The notes: generated by a model from the letters alone, not told the origin. A stretch of 64,000 bases of DNA from Pantoea cypripedii (GCF_002095535.1 NZ_MLJI01000001.1:1-64000), one strand, 5' to 3'. Shown: positions 39,022-49,621, counted from the stretch's first letter. A program made the numbers and translations.

Positions 39022-39162
39022 GGATAATCCTTGATTCGACATTACTACATTTTATTTTTGCGGAGCGCTGGTTAGCGGTTCAAAATGACCCAACTAAGAC
39101 TGCGAGTATAGCGGCTAAATATTACTACTGCTTTAGTAAGGTTGTTGTGCGAGGCGAAGAAA

Positions 39163-39987
39163 GTGACACAGAAAGATCAGAAAAGTCCCAGCAATGTGAG
39201 TGAGATCGCAGGCGCGAGCCAGGCACAGGTGTGGCAGCGGCGTGACATCACCCATGCCGAACCGGACTGGCTGGCGCAGGAAGTTCCGGTGGCGCTGGTC
39301 TACAACGGCATTTCCCATGTGGTGATGATGGCGACGCCTAACGATCTGGAAGCCTTTGCGATCGGGTTTTCGCTCTCGGAAGGGATTATCGACACGCCGC
39401 AGGAGATTTTTGGTCTTGATGTGGTGCCGGGCTGCAATGGCATCGAAGTGCAAATCGAGCTATCCAGCCGTCGCTTTATGGCGCTGAAAGAACAGCGTCG
39501 CGCGATGGCAGGGCGCACCGGTTGTGGCGTTTGTGGTGTCGAGCAGTTGGATCAGATCGGCAAGCCGATCACCCCGTTGCCCTTTACCCAGACCTTTTCC
39601 CTCGACCATCTGGATGCCGGATTAGCGCGACTGCGTGATTTCCAGCCGGTGGGCGAACTGACCGGCTGCACCCACGCGGCGGCATGGATGTCACCCACGG
39701 GGGAACTGCGCGGTGGCTGTGAAGATGTGGGTCGCCATGTGGCGCTGGATAAACTGCTGGGCTATCGCAGCAAAGCAGACTGGCAGCAGGGCGCGGTGCT
39801 GGTTTCCAGCCGCGCCAGTTATGAGATGGTGCAGAAGTCAGCGATGTGTGGCGTCGAGATTCTGTTTGCGGTGTCGGCAGCGACTCAACTGGCCGTTGAA
39901 GTGGCGCAACGGAGCAACCTGACGCTGGTCGGCTTCAGCAAGCCGGGCCGCGCCACTATCTATACCCATCCGCAGCGGCTACGTTAA
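39163..39987 (+). CDS. fdhD: Formate dehydrogenase sulfurtransferase FdhD
   Basis: This gene encodes 274 residues from GTG 39163, which has GAGG eight bases upstream; earlier TTG codons at 39142/39145 are less likely. The GCGVCG motif holds the cysteines that pass sulfur from IscS to the molybdenum cofactor of formate dehydrogenase. It is divergent from fdoG, as in E. coli, and shares about 140 bases of control DNA. Confidence 0.94.
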   Translation: MTQKDQKSPSNVSEIAGASQAQVWQRRDITHAEPDWLAQEVPVALVYNGISHVVMMATPNDLEAFAIGFSLSEGIIDTPQEIFGLDVVPGCNGIEVQIELSSRRFMALKEQRRAMAGRTGCGVCGVEQLDQIGKPITPLPFTQTFSLDHLDAGLARLRDFQPVGELTGCTHAAAWMSPTGELRGGCEDVGRHVALDKLLGYRSKADWQQGAVLVSSRASYEMVQKSAMCGVEILFAVSAATQLAVEVAQRSNLTLVGFSKPGRATIYTHPQRLR

Positions 39988-40760
39988 ACCACCTGGACCT
40001 GCGGCAGCACCTGTTGCAGGGCACTGAGCGCGCCAGGTTTGCCCTGGCCCGCATCACAAATCAGCAAATCCACCTCGGCAATCGCTGCGTATTGAGTGCG
40101 GCTGACGACGCCGAGTTTGCTGTGGTCCGCCAGCAGGATGGTATGACTGGCCTGCTGCACCATAGCGCGCGCAATCGCCGCTTCGTGCGGATGGAAGCTG
40201 GTGGCCCCCTGTCTGGACTCAATGCCGACCGGAGACAGCAGCGCCACGTCGGCACGATAACGATAAATCTCGCCCACCGTCATTTCGCCACGCGTCTGCT
40301 GGGCACCGGCAGACATCATGCCGCCCAGCAAAATCACCTGATTATTCAGCGTTTCATGTTCTTCGGCTGAGCTCAATGCCAGCGCCGCTTGCAGGCTGTT
40401 GGTGATGATGGTCAGCCCGGACATGGTGCGTAACTCTTCGGCCAGCAGGGTGGTGGTGGTGCCGGAATCGAGGAACAACGTCTGGCCGGGTTGCAGATGC
40501 TGCACCGCCGCGATGGCAATGGCACGTTTCTCTTTGGCCTGGGCGCTGCGTCGTTCGCGCAACGGTGCTTCTGGCAGGCTATCCACCGCCACCAGGCCAC
40601 CATGGACGCGCCGCGCTACCCCCTGCGCTTCCAGCTCGATAATGTCGCGCCGCGCGGTTTCCCGCGAAATACCCAGCTCTTTGATCACGCGCTCGGTACT
40701 GACCTGATGATGCGTGGTCAGCAGCGCGCGGATGCGATGTAAACGGGTTTCCTGCAACAT
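39984..40760 (-). CDS. DeoR-family repressor
   Basis: This gene encodes 258 residues. A winged helix-turn-helix ([23 protein letters not shown]) is followed by the DeoR sugar-phosphate sensor domain ([25 protein letters not shown]). It is divergent from the aminotransferase gene and probably controls it; the inducer is unknown. Its end overlaps fdhD by four bases. Confidence 0.85.
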   Translation of the reverse strand: MLQETRLHRIRALLTTHHQVSTERVIKELGISRETARRDIIELEAQGVARRVHGGLVAVDSLPEAPLRERRSAQAKEKRAIAIAAVQHLQPGQTLFLDSGTTTTLLAEELRTMSGLTIITNSLQAALALSSAEEHETLNNQVILLGGMMSAGAQQTRGEMTVGEIYRYRADVALLSPVGIESRQGATSFHPHEAAIARAMVQQASHTILLADHSKLGVVSRTQYAAIAEVDLLICDAGQGKPGALSALQQVLPQVQVV

Positions 40761-40822
40761 GACATTTCCCTGTGGCGAGTTCAGCGTGGGCCTAAGATTA
40801 CCTGAGCTTCATCGTTCCGTCA

Positions 40823-40854
40823 TGTGTATTTGGTTGTATTTGTGTATTTGGTTG
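40823..40854. promoter_or_regulatory. Direct repeat, candidate DeoR-type operator
   Basis: TGTGTATTTGGTTG occurs at 40823-40836 and 40841-40854, 18 bp apart, between the repressor and the aminotransferase gene. DeoR-family proteins often use such tandem repeats. Confidence 0.5.
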
Positions 40855-40934
40855 CATTTCTCGCCAAAACCGGCATGATATCTGTAAACGGTTATTACGC
40901 ATGCACCCCTTTCACCTTCGCAACGGGAGTTACC

Positions 40935-42275
40935 ATGGCTACACGTTCCACCATCATGGATACCAACAGTTTTCGTGCTGAACATGCCGACGGCCTGGAT
41001 GCCGATACGCGCAAACTGACCGATAAACGCAGCAAAGTGCTGGGCGAGTCGTATCGCCTGTTCTACCGTAAGCCGGTACATCTGGTGCGCGGTGAAGGGC
41101 AGTATCTGTGGGATGCCGCAGGTAACAAATATCTCGATGTGTACAACAACGTGGCGAGCATCGGCCATTGCCATCCGGCAGTGATCGAGGCGGTGAATCA
41201 GCAAATGAAGATGCTGAACACCCATACCCGTTATCTGCACGAACGTATCCTGGATTACAGCGAAGAACTGCTGGCGACCACCCCGGATGCCATCGACCGT
41301 GCGATGTATATGTGTACCGGTTCGGAAGCCAATGACCTGGCGATTCGCATTGCGCGTTCGTTTAGCGGCGGCACCGGCATTATCGTTTCGCAGGAGGCTT
41401 ACCACGGCACCAGCGACCTCACTTCTGGCGCGTCACCGGCGCTGGGCACCGGCCAGCCGCTGGCGCCAACCACCCGTCTGGTGCCACCGCCGGACCACTA
41501 TCGTGTCAATGCGCCGGATCTCGGCGAGTGGTTTGCCAATGAAATCCAGAAGCAAATCGACGACATGAAAGCGCACGGCATCAAGTTTGCCGGTTTCCTT
41601 GCTGACTCCATTTTCTCCTCTGACGGCGTGCTGCCAAACCCGCCGGGATTCCTGCAAAAAGCGGTGGATGTGGTGCATGCCAACGGTGGTATTTTTATCG
41701 CCGATGAAGTGCAGCCTGGCTTTGCCCGTACCGGTGATGCGTTCTGGGGCTTCGCCCGTCACGGCGTGGTGCCGGATGTAGTCACCACCGGTAAACCGAT
41801 GGGCAACGGCATTCCGGTGTCTGGCCTGCTGGCAAAAAGTGATGTGCTGGCGGCGTTTAGCGATGAAATTCCTTACTTCAACACCTTTGGTGGTAACCCG
41901 GTGGCGATGGCAGCGGCACAGGCGGTGCTGAAAGTGATCAAGGAAGAAGGTTTGCAGGAGCATAGCCGTGTTGTGGGGGCGAAGTTGCAGGCCGAGCTGG
42001 CGAAGCTGATGGACCGTCATGAATCGATTGGCGACGTGCGCGGTGCGGGCCTGTTTATCGGTTTCGAACTGGTCAGCGATCGCAGCAGCAAAACGCCAGA
42101 CAAGGCACTGGCATTGGATTTGATTGAGAAGCTGCGTGATCACCATGTGCTGACTTCCGTCGCAGGTCCGTACGGTAACGTACTGAAACTGCGTCCGCCG
42201 TTGGCGTTCCAGGAAGGCGATATCGACTGGCTGGTGGGTGCGCTGGATAAGTCGCTGACTGAGCTGGGCCGCTAA
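40935..42275 (+). CDS. Class III (PLP-dependent) aminotransferase, substrate unknown
   Basis: This gene encodes 446 residues with fold-type I aminotransferase motifs: GSEAN (129-133), DEVQPGFARTG (257 onward) and the PLP lysine K287 in TTGKPMGNG. ATG 40935 has GGGAG upstream; the long 5' extension of the frame crosses the operator and is rejected. The family includes 4-aminobutyrate, ornithine and AGXT2/ethanolamine-phosphate phospholyase-like enzymes, and the sequence alone does not select one. A divergent DeoR regulator suggests induction by a carbon or nitrogen source. Confidence 0.82.
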   Translation: MATRSTIMDTNSFRAEHADGLDADTRKLTDKRSKVLGESYRLFYRKPVHLVRGEGQYLWDAAGNKYLDVYNNVASIGHCHPAVIEAVNQQMKMLNTHTRYLHERILDYSEELLATTPDAIDRAMYMCTGSEANDLAIRIARSFSGGTGIIVSQEAYHGTSDLTSGASPALGTGQPLAPTTRLVPPPDHYRVNAPDLGEWFANEIQKQIDDMKAHGIKFAGFLADSIFSSDGVLPNPPGFLQKAVDVVHANGGIFIADEVQPGFARTGDAFWGFARHGVVPDVVTTGKPMGNGIPVSGLLAKSDVLAAFSDEIPYFNTFGGNPVAMAAAQAVLKVIKEEGLQEHSRVVGAKLQAELAKLMDRHESIGDVRGAGLFIGFELVSDRSSKTPDKALALDLIEKLRDHHVLTSVAGPYGNVLKLRPPLAFQEGDIDWLVGALDKSLTELGR

Positions 42276-42283
42276 CAACTTCT

Positions 42284-42354
42284 GTAGCGGCGCAATTCAT
42301 TGCGCGTGTTTTACGGCGTCCGGCAAAAACATGCGCGATAAATCGCGCCGCTAC
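42284..42354. repeat. REP-type inverted pair (copy 2)
   Basis: GTAGCGGCGCAATTCATTGCGC faces GCGCGATAAATCGCGCCGCTAC across about 25 bases (motifs abbreviated: GTAGCGGCGC arms). It lies between the aminotransferase and sodA and may act as a transcript end. Confidence 0.7.
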
Positions 42355-42361
42355 GGCAAAT

Positions 42362-42418
42362 CCTTATCATTACTAAGGCATTGATAACCCTTTTCCGGAT
42401 CATGAATTTAACTATAAT
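42362..42418 (+). promoter_or_regulatory. sodA promoter region
   Basis: TATAAT at 42413-42418 is a good -10 box. Upstream, TTATCATTACTAAGG and ATTGATAACC look like weak Fur-type half-sites, as known at E. coli sodA. The -35 box is not clear. Confidence 0.4.
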
Positions 42419-42484
42419 GATCCAACTGCTTACGCGGCACGCCAGCGAGGTTGTGCTGCTCAAACACTAATGGAGAGGAAGAAC

Positions 42485-43102
42485 ATGAGTTATTCACTGC
42501 CATCCCTGCCTTACGCATACGACGCACTGGAACCGCATTTCGACAAGCAGACGATGGAAATCCATCACACCAAACACCACCAGGCTTACGTCAACAACGC
42601 TAACGCAGCGCTGGAAGGGACTGAATTCGCCGCTCTGCCGGTTGATGAGCTGATCACCAAACTGGATCAGCTGCCAGCAGACAAAAAAGGCCCACTGCGT
42701 AACAACGCGGGCGGCCACGCTAACCACAGCCTGTTCTGGAAAGGCCTGAAAATCGGTACCACCCTGCAGGGTGAACTGAAAGCCGCTATCGAAAAAGATT
42801 TCGGCAGCGTAGAAAAATTCCAGGAAGAGTTCGAGAAAGCGGCTGCGACCCGTTTCGGCTCTGGCTGGGCGTGGCTGGTGAAAAAAGGCGACAAACTGGC
42901 TGTGGTTTCTACCGCTAACCAGGACAACCCGCTGATGGGCGAAGCGATCTCTGGCGTTTCTGGCTTCCCGATCATTGGTCTGGATGTGTGGGAACACGCT
43001 TACTACCTGAAGTATCAGAACAAACGTCCTGACTACATCAAAGCGTTCTGGAACGTGGTTAACTGGGACGAAGCAGCAGCACGCTTCGCTTCTGCTAAGT
43101 AA
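42485..43102 (+). CDS. sodA: Manganese superoxide dismutase
   Basis: This gene encodes 205 residues (E. coli SodA 206). It dismutates superoxide in the cytoplasm. Metal ligands lie in [10 protein letters not shown] (His 27), [10 protein letters not shown] (His about 82) and [10 protein letters not shown] (Asp/His about 167-171). The [10 protein letters not shown] form fits the Mn type. ATG 42485 follows GGAGAGGA; ATG 42470 is in frame but overlaps that site. Terminator downstream. Confidence 0.97.
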   Translation: MSYSLPSLPYAYDALEPHFDKQTMEIHHTKHHQAYVNNANAALEGTEFAALPVDELITKLDQLPADKKGPLRNNAGGHANHSLFWKGLKIGTTLQGELKAAIEKDFGSVEKFQEEFEKAAATRFGSGWAWLVKKGDKLAVVSTANQDNPLMGEAISGVSGFPIIGLDVWEHAYYLKYQNKRPDYIKAFWNVVNWDEAAARFASAK

Positions 43103-43120
43103 TCAGCTTCTGAACTGCAC

Positions 43121-43150
43121 AACCGGTGGCCTTATGCCGCCGGTTTTTTT
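43121..43150 (+). terminator. sodA terminator
   Basis: AACCGGTGGC (43121-43130) pairs with GCCGCCGGTT (43136-43145) with one G-U pair, then a long T run. Confidence 0.85.
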
Positions 43151-43286
43151 TAAACAAAAGCTAAACCAACATTCAACGAAACCGATATTCCCGTCCGTGA
43201 TTGCAACGCATCGAAACGTATTAACCCGCCGTTGATAATTTGGGGCATATAGTTGCGCCAATGAGTCCTGCGAAGCAAAAATAATC

Positions 43287-44255
43287 ATGTCTACGATAAT
43301 TAATACTGAGACGAATAATGATTCGTCAGCATCACTTTTTCTGCAATTAATAAGCGGAAAATTTGTGCCAAATAAATTATGGCGCAGTAAAAATTTCCGT
43401 TTTAAATTTGCCTTAAGATCCCTTGTTTATCCTGTTACTACCCACCGTTATCTGCATGAACTGGCAGCACTGCCACAGTTGCCGCAAATGTTAACGGTGC
43501 AGGGGTTGCTACCGGCCAAACTCCATCGTCCTTATCTGCGCGCCGGTTTTAGCGTGGCGCAGCGTGCGCAGGCGATTCTCGACCATTACCACCTGATGGC
43601 TGGCCTGGAAAACGTCACTCTGCGTCAGATGCTGCAAAGCCCCGGTGATAACTTACTGGCAGGCTTTAAGGGTAAGAATGGCGAATCTTTCACGATTCAC
43701 TGCTGCCCAGGGCGCTTCGACCGTGAAGGCGAAATTACGCTGGAATTGCATTTTGAAGAAAAATTAATTGCTTCGTTGTCTTTCTCTATTTTGAATGAGA
43801 ATCAACAACGCAGTTTATTAATTGGTGGTTTACAGGGACCACGCAAGCATATTTCTAATGATGTGATTCGTGATGCGACCAAGGCGGCACACGGTTTATT
43901 CCCTAAACGTCTGCTGATGGAAGCGGTATTTATTCTCGCCGAACAATGCGGTGTGCAGGCCATCAGCGCAGTGGGGGATACCACCCATGTCTTCCGCAGC
44001 CTGCGTTATCGTCACAGCAAGGGCGATCACTTCTTTGCCAGCTACAGTGAATTCTGGCAGTCGTTAGGTGGTGAAGCGCGGGCGGATGGGATATTTACGC
44101 TGCCGTTGCATATGCCGCGTAAGGCGCTGGAAGAGATTGCCAGCAAGAAACGTGCGGAGTACCGCCGTCGCTATGAACTGCTGGATAACCTGACGCAACA
44201 GGCATTGCTGGCAGCAGGTGTGGAAGGGTTACGCGACGTGACTCACGCCGCGTAA
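43287..44255 (+). CDS. VirK/YbjX-family protein (DUF535)
   Basis: This gene encodes 322 residues of the DUF535 family. The block HCCPGRFDREGEITLELHFE and the C-terminal QAISAVGDTTHVFRSLRYR are conserved in VirK/YbjX proteins. In Shigella and Salmonella VirK is linked to virulence and to resistance to antimicrobial peptides; the activity is unknown. No signal peptide is seen. Confidence 0.8.
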   Translation: MSTIINTETNNDSSASLFLQLISGKFVPNKLWRSKNFRFKFALRSLVYPVTTHRYLHELAALPQLPQMLTVQGLLPAKLHRPYLRAGFSVAQRAQAILDHYHLMAGLENVTLRQMLQSPGDNLLAGFKGKNGESFTIHCCPGRFDREGEITLELHFEEKLIASLSFSILNENQQRSLLIGGLQGPRKHISNDVIRDATKAAHGLFPKRLLMEAVFILAEQCGVQAISAVGDTTHVFRSLRYRHSKGDHFFASYSEFWQSLGGEARADGIFTLPLHMPRKALEEIASKKRAEYRRRYELLDNLTQQALLAAGVEGLRDVTHAA

Positions 44256-44262
44256 CCGCGTA

Positions 44263-44625
44263 TCAGAACGGCTGCTTCGCGTAGCCGGTCATCACTTTCA
44301 GTCCCATCTCGCGTCCGAGCGCGGTCATTGGGTGCACCACCACCAGGCCGCGCACGCTTTTCTTCAGCGCACCCAAATTAGCCTGTTCTTTTTTGGTGAT
44401 CTCACGGCTGAACGCCAGTTTTTGTAGCTGCTGCGCTTCTTTGCTCAGCTTCTCGTCACGGACACCGCGCAGGCGTTCAATCTCTACCACCAGTGCTTCT
44501 TTCTCTTTCAGCAGCGCGCCGAGTTTCTCGGCATCACCCGCTTCCAGCAGCTGTGGTTCTTTGCGGTTCAGGGCATCCAGCTGATCGCTAAGGCGTTTGA
44601 TCTCAGCTTTTTCTTGTTCTTTCAT
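44263..44625 (-). CDS. yibL: Conserved protein YibL
   Basis: This gene encodes 120 residues, as in E. coli YibL (DUF2810). The N-terminal half is a charged coiled coil; the end [22 protein letters not shown] is the conserved block. YibL of E. coli is reported as ribosome-associated, function unknown. It lies next to mtlR in E. coli too. Confidence 0.93.
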   Translation of the reverse strand: MKEQEKAEIKRLSDQLDALNRKEPQLLEAGDAEKLGALLKEKEALVVEIERLRGVRDEKLSKEAQQLQKLAFSREITKKEQANLGALKKSVRGLVVVHPMTALGREMGLKVMTGYAKQPF

Positions 44626-44681
44626 CGGGAAAACTCGTTAAGGAAAACAGGGAAAGGATACACCATAACGACACGGCTGTT

Positions 44682-44697
44682 GCGCGATTTATCGCGC
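44682..44697. repeat. REP-type palindrome core (copy 3)
   Basis: The perfect core GCGCGATTTATCGCGC lies between yibL and mtlR; flanking GTAGCG arms are missing. Confidence 0.55.
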
Positions 44698-44707
44698 GGT
44701 GAATACC

Positions 44708-45253
44708 TCAAACCGCTGGCTTCTTAAACGCCTGCTTATGGGAAATGCGGGAAATCAGCTCGGTGAGGGACAACACCATGGTGGAGCGTACCATCTGTAA
44801 ATAACGCTGCTGCTGCATGGCGCGCAGTTCTTCGTCATCACGGGTGAAATCGGGTTGGGGCGGCCAGGCGACGACGCAGTGCAGTTCGCGAAAAGGGCCG
44901 AGAATCTCGTCATCGGTAAAACGATACTCGTTGGTGTCGTGGTTTAACTCTTCGCGCAGTGCCAGCAACAATTCACAATCTTCATATTCATGACGATTGA
45001 TCACGCCGAGGCCGTAAATCAGTTTCAGGCGGACAGACATCTCGCCAAGCGGACCATTGCCGAGCAGCAACGGTTCGACGGCGTATTTCACGGCGTAATC
45101 ATCCTTGCGGAAAACCTGCAAAACCAGCAGGTTAACCGCTTCGGTCAACAGCTCAACGGCGGCGATCAGAAAGCTTCTCACCGAACGTCCGGCGTTCAGG
45201 CGCTCAAGCACCCGGTTTTCAAAAGCTTGCTTCTCTTCCATTATTGCCTGCAT
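44708..45253 (-). CDS. mtlR: Mannitol operon repressor MtlR
   Basis: This gene encodes 181 residues (E. coli 195), helical, of the MtlR/FumE-type fold without a classical helix-turn-helix. It represses mtlADR and acts with CRP and HPr. It is last in mtlA-mtlD-mtlR, 32 bases after mtlD. Confidence 0.92.
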   Translation of the reverse strand: MQAIMEEKQAFENRVLERLNAGRSVRSFLIAAVELLTEAVNLLVLQVFRKDDYAVKYAVEPLLLGNGPLGEMSVRLKLIYGLGVINRHEYEDCELLLALREELNHDTNEYRFTDDEILGPFRELHCVVAWPPQPDFTRDDEELRAMQQQRYLQMVRSTMVLSLTELISRISHKQAFKKPAV

Positions 45254-45285
45254 CGTTCAGATACCGCCGTGTTGCGTGGCGCGCA

Positions 45286-46434
45286 TTATGCCATAGCGTT
45301 GTAAGCACTCACCACTGAGGTGACGACTTCACTGTTGGCATCCAGCCCGGAAATTTGTGCCAGGGTTGCCTGCGGGCCTTTTTCCGCCAGCAGCGCTTCC
45401 AGCTCCTGGGCCTGCGGGTCCTGCGCACTGCGGTAATGCATCGCGGCGGCAATCCCCTGCACCAGGTTGGCATGCGGCAGCTGATATTCCAGCGTGCCCA
45501 GCGTTGGTTTGATCAGACGATCGCCCGCGCTGAGTTTACGCAGCGGCTGACGGCCCACGCGCTCAACGTCATCTTTCAGGTACGGGTTTTCAAAACGGCT
45601 GAGGATTTTCTGGATGTAGGCGGCGTGTTTATCCGCATCAAAGCCATAACGCTTGATCAGCACCGCACCGCTTTCTTCCATCGCGCCCTGCACCACGGCA
45701 CGGATTTTCTGGTCAAGGATGGCATCGCGGATGGTGGCGTGACCAGCCAGCTGGCCGAGATAGGCGGTAATCGCGTGACCGGTGTTCAGGGTGAACAGCT
45801 TACGCTCGACAAACGCCATCAGGTTATCGGTCAGTTCCATGCCCGGAATATTCGGCAGTTCGCCTTTGAACTGGGTTTTATCGACGATCCACTCGCTGAA
45901 GGTTTCAACTGTGACTTCCAGCGGGTCATTGCTGCCGGCTTCTGACGGCGGCACGATGCGGTCTACTGCGGAATCCACAAAGCCAACATGCTGTTCAACC
46001 CAGGCGTGATACTGCTCCGGCAGCGCTTTCAGCACATGCTGTTTCAGCTGGCTGGTGCCGCGCACCATGTTTTCACAGGCAATAATATTCAGCGGACGGA
46101 CATTACCGTTGTCGCTGCGTTTGGCCAGCCCTTTGGCGACGCCACCGGCGATGCGCTCCAGAATTTGCGGACCAACCGCCGTGGTAACGATATCAACCTC
46201 AGCAATCAGCGTAACGATATCCTCGCTGGCGCTGCTCACCGCACTCACACCTTTCACCATCTCGACTTTCGCCTGCTCGCCAACCACATGAACCGGATAC
46301 TCATGACGGGCGTTAAGGGCATCGAGCACTACCTGATTGACATCCGCGAATACCAGCTCGATACCGGCATCAGCCAGCAGCTTACCGATAAAACCACGGC
46401 CAATGTTACCTGCTCCGAAATGTAACGCTTTCAT
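45286..46434 (-). CDS. mtlD: Mannitol-1-phosphate 5-dehydrogenase
   Basis: This gene encodes 382 residues, as in E. coli. The N-terminal NAD site reads [17 protein letters not shown]. It oxidises mannitol 1-phosphate, delivered by MtlA, to fructose 6-phosphate. ATG 46434 is chosen by similarity; the upstream in-frame extension reaches into the intergenic hairpins. Confidence 0.96.
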   Translation of the reverse strand: MKALHFGAGNIGRGFIGKLLADAGIELVFADVNQVVLDALNARHEYPVHVVGEQAKVEMVKGVSAVSSASEDIVTLIAEVDIVTTAVGPQILERIAGGVAKGLAKRSDNGNVRPLNIIACENMVRGTSQLKQHVLKALPEQYHAWVEQHVGFVDSAVDRIVPPSEAGSNDPLEVTVETFSEWIVDKTQFKGELPNIPGMELTDNLMAFVERKLFTLNTGHAITAYLGQLAGHATIRDAILDQKIRAVVQGAMEESGAVLIKRYGFDADKHAAYIQKILSRFENPYLKDDVERVGRQPLRKLSAGDRLIKPTLGTLEYQLPHANLVQGIAAAMHYRSAQDPQAQELEALLAEKGPQATLAQISGLDANSEVVTSVVSAYNAMA

Positions 46435-46459
46435 AATTTGACCCATATCAAATGACGAT

Positions 46460-46507
46460 GGGGCGGGCATGTCCGCCCCGGAACGTGGGGACGGGCATGC
46501 CCGCCCC
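46460..46507. repeat. Two GC-rich hairpins between mtlA and mtlD
   Basis: GGGGCGG-GCATGT-CCGCCCC (46460-46479) is followed by a related palindrome with core CGGGCATGCCCG (46487-46507). Similar hairpins in operon gaps can stabilise the upstream mRNA and lower expression of the downstream gene. Confidence 0.6.
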
Positions 46508-46526
46508 AGGGAAAAGTAGTTATCTA

Positions 46527-48461
46527 TCAGGCGGTGGTTTTGCTGCCAGACAGCAGATCCAGCACATCCTGTACGCTGGTGGTATTCGCCAGCTTCTCAA
46601 TCACGCTTTCGTCGTCCAGCGCGTTGGTCAGGCTGGTGATCACCTGGATGTGTTCGTTATTGCGTGCTGCAATACCAATCACCAGGCGCGCCACTTCGTC
46701 CGCTTCTTCGCCAAACTGCACACCCGCCGGATACTGGCAGAATACCACGCCCGTTTTCAACACGCGGTCTTTGGCTTCCACCGTGCCGTGCGGTACTGCA
46801 ATCGACTCACCAAGGTAGGTCGGAGTCAGTTTTTCACGCTCCAGCATGGCATCGACGTATTCCGGCTGCACGTAGCCGCCTTTCACCAGTTGCTCACCGG
46901 CAAAGCGAATCGCCTGCTCTTTGTTGCTGGCGCTCAGGCCGAGGAACACGTTGTTGGCACCCAGTTTGAACAGATGCGCGCTGCCGTCGTCATAGCTGTC
47001 GGCGAGGGTGGTCTGCACAGTTTCGCGATGCGCTTCGCTGCGATTTGCCGCCACCAGACGCTCGGTCAGGTTGGTGTACAACGCGCTGTCGAGGAAGTTG
47101 TTCAGCGAAATGTGCTGAGCCTGCGGTGCCTGGCGCATAGCACGCTCAGTCAGATCGCGGTGGGTAATCACCAGGTCCACATCACCCGGCAGGGCGTTGA
47201 TGGCACTGTTGGTCACCGAAATATTGCTCAGACCGGCATCCTGCACTTTCTTACGCAGCACGCCTGCACCCATGGCGCTGGAACCCATACCGGCATCACA
47301 AGCCACAATGATTTTGCGTACGTGGTTCAGGTCAACGCTCATCGCGTCACCGGCAACCGGTGCACCCGCCACGCTCTGGCCTTTGGACTGCGCTTTCATG
47401 TCCTGCATACGTTTGGTGGCGGCTTCGATATCATCTTCTTCTTTCACTTTGCTGGTTTTCAGCAGGATAGAAGAGACAACGAAGGAGACAGCAAACGCCG
47501 CAATGATGGCGGTGATGTTAGCGAAGTAAGTGCCTTTCGGCGTCATGGCCAGCACGGCGAGGATTGAACCCGGAGAAGCCGGAGACACCAGGCCGCCGTG
47601 CAGCACGGTCAGGGTGAACACGCCAGTCATACCACCGAGGATCACCGCCAGCAGCAGGCGCGGTGCCATCAGCACATACGGGAAGTAAATTTCGTGGATA
47701 CCGCCGAGGAAGTGGATGATCGCTGCACCACCGGCTGATTGTTTGGCGCTACCGCGACCAAAAATCATATACGCCACCAGCACACCCATACCTGGGCCTG
47801 GGTTGGCTTCGATCAGGAAGAAAATGGATTTGCCCACTTCGCTCGCCTGCTGGATGCCCAGCGGAGAGAAGATACCGTGGTTAATGGCGTTGTTGAGGAA
47901 CAGGATTTTCGCCGGTTCAACAAAGATGGAGGTCAGCGGCAGCAGGTTGTTCTGCACCATCAGATTCACACCTGCGGCGAGAATATGGGACAGGCCTTCA
48001 ACCAAAGGACCGATACCGATAAACGCCAGCAGTGCCAGCAGCATACCGATGATACCGGCAGAGAAGTTGTTAACCAGCATCTCGAAGCCGCTTTTGATTT
48101 TGCCATCAACGGCACGGTCAAAATGTTTGATCGCCCAGCCGCCCAGCGGACCAGCAATCATCGAGCCGAGGAACATCGGCATATCGGCACCGACAATCAC
48201 ACCCATGGTGGTGATTGCGCCGACCACACCGCCACGGTCGCCACCCACCAGACGACCACCGGTGAAACCAATCAGCAATGGCAGCAGATAGGTGATCATC
48301 GGGCCGACGAGTTTCGCCAGCGTCGCGTTGGGGATCCAACCGGTTGGAATGAACAGTGCAGTGATGATACCCCAGGCGATAAACGCACCGATGTTAGGCA
48401 TCACCATATTACTCAGAAAGCGACCAAAGCTTTGAACTTTGACCTTCACTGATGAGGACAT
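46527..48461 (-). CDS. mtlA: Mannitol-specific PTS enzyme IICBA
   Basis: This gene encodes 644 residues (E. coli 637). The IIC membrane domain comes first, with GGIHEIYF holding Glu257. The IIB domain has phosphocysteine Cys388 in [10 protein letters not shown]. The IIA domain has phosphohistidine His558 in AVPHGT. It imports and phosphorylates mannitol at the inner membrane. ATG 48461 with AAGGGG upstream is chosen; ATG 48491 adds ten unlikely residues. Confidence 0.97.
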   Translation of the reverse strand: MSSSVKVKVQSFGRFLSNMVMPNIGAFIAWGIITALFIPTGWIPNATLAKLVGPMITYLLPLLIGFTGGRLVGGDRGGVVGAITTMGVIVGADMPMFLGSMIAGPLGGWAIKHFDRAVDGKIKSGFEMLVNNFSAGIIGMLLALLAFIGIGPLVEGLSHILAAGVNLMVQNNLLPLTSIFVEPAKILFLNNAINHGIFSPLGIQQASEVGKSIFFLIEANPGPGMGVLVAYMIFGRGSAKQSAGGAAIIHFLGGIHEIYFPYVLMAPRLLLAVILGGMTGVFTLTVLHGGLVSPASPGSILAVLAMTPKGTYFANITAIIAAFAVSFVVSSILLKTSKVKEEDDIEAATKRMQDMKAQSKGQSVAGAPVAGDAMSVDLNHVRKIIVACDAGMGSSAMGAGVLRKKVQDAGLSNISVTNSAINALPGDVDLVITHRDLTERAMRQAPQAQHISLNNFLDSALYTNLTERLVAANRSEAHRETVQTTLADSYDDGSAHLFKLGANNVFLGLSASNKEQAIRFAGEQLVKGGYVQPEYVDAMLEREKLTPTYLGESIAVPHGTVEAKDRVLKTGVVFCQYPAGVQFGEEADEVARLVIGIAARNNEHIQVITSLTNALDDESVIEKLANTTSVQDVLDLLSGSKTTA

Positions 48462-48601
48462 AAACCCACCCCTTATTGAGACGCGCCGCAATAAGAGAGC
48501 GCGTTTGTTTTTGTTAAGACGTTACGGCGGGGGCCGTGGCATTACTGTATGCAGGCGGACTCTAGCACTAGTTTATGACGCTGCGTAGCGCACGGGATAA
48601 G

Positions 48602-48778
48602 TGTGATTTAGATCACGCTTATTTGGGGTGTGCAGGGTGGTATTTAGTGACATTGATCACAAAAAGGCAGTGTAAGAAAAGTACGATGCCGAATATTTAA
48701 CCAAATCAGGGTGATAAATGTGACGATAATCACTTTTTGATGGGTGTGGTTTGTTTCATAAATGTGATGATGATCACA
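48602..48778. promoter_or_regulatory. Array of four CRP sites upstream of mtlA
   Basis: TGTGATTTAGATCACG (48602-48617), AGTGACATTGATCACA (48646-48661), TGTGACGATAATCACT (48719-48734) and TGTGATGATGATCACA (48763-48778) all fit TGTGA-N6-TCACA closely. E. coli mtlA also has several CRP sites. The remainder of 48462-48904 shows no gene. Confidence 0.88.
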
Positions 48779-48904
48779 AACAATTTATGGTCGAAAATGC
48801 GCCAGATCACACAATGCCGGGAGTGGGGTAGAGCAGAAAAGGGGAATGTAAGGAAGTGACAAAAGTCTGAAAAGCGGGTAATCCATGATTACCCGCCTGA
48901 CGTT

Positions 48905-49621
48905 TTACTGAAAACCGCTCTGCACGGCATTCTGTGCCTGGGTCAGCGCCTGGGCATTGCTGGAGAGGGTAGTCATCAGCGCGTTGTACTGTGTTGCCTG
49001 ATCCTGGGTGGGGAACTGCACGCCGCCATTATTAAAGGTGACACGCGTACCTTGCGATTGCAGGTAGTCACCGGTCTGGACTGCGGCCTGGCTCAGCGCC
49101 TGCAATTGCGGCAGCAGTGGCATCAGGGTGCTGGCGGGTTGCGTCACCACTTTGGTGAAGACGCTGTCATACACTTTTTTCAGGTCGTCCGGCTGTTTCA
49201 GAGTGGCGTGGCTGCTGTCAGCCTGCATTTTGGCGGCCTGAATCTGCTGGGTCAGCACACCCAGATTGCCGCTGGCCTGGCGCAGGGTGTCACGGCGCGT
49301 CAGGTAATCCTGCGGTACGCGAATCGCGGCCAGTTCATCAACGACCGGGCGCATGCCCTGTTCAACCGCCTGATTGACCTGCTGAGAGAAGCCATAAAGG
49401 ATGGCGTAATCGCTGGCATAGTTACCGAAGGTTTGTTTCTGGTTTTCGCTCAGGCTGGGCAGATGCTCGCCGCTGCGCATCACGGTGTTCTGGAGAAAAT
49501 CAGTAAAGGCTTTGCGTTGATCGCCTTCTTTGTCGCCGCAGGCGGTAAGTTGCAGCACGGCAAGCAATGTAATCATCAACATGCCGCTACGCATCCAGAT
49601 GCGGGAAATTCCTGACGCCAT
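48905..49621 (-). CDS. yiaF: DUF3053 lipoprotein YiaF
   Basis: This gene encodes 238 residues (E. coli YiaF 236). A signal peptide ends in the lipobox LQLTAC, so the mature protein would be lipid-anchored. The rest is helical, rich in Gln. Function unknown. ATG 49621 follows AGGAG with six bases of spacing. Confidence 0.88.
   Translation of the reverse strand: MASGISRIWMRSGMLMITLLAVLQLTACGDKEGDQRKAFTDFLQNTVMRSGEHLPSLSENQKQTFGNYASDYAILYGFSQQVNQAVEQGMRPVVDELAAIRVPQDYLTRRDTLRQASGNLGVLTQQIQAAKMQADSSHATLKQPDDLKKVYDSVFTKVVTQPASTLMPLLPQLQALSQAAVQTGDYLQSQGTRVTFNNGGVQFPTQDQATQYNALMTTLSSNAQALTQAQNAVQSGFQ

Noticed and set aside
35974..39042. fdoG as two separate genes or a frameshifted pseudogene
   Set aside because: The only interruption is a single UGA at the known selenocysteine position with a SECIS hairpin behind it.
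40824..40934. N-terminal extension of the aminotransferase
   Set aside because: It crosses the tandem operator repeats and lacks similarity; ATG 40935 has a proper ribosome site.
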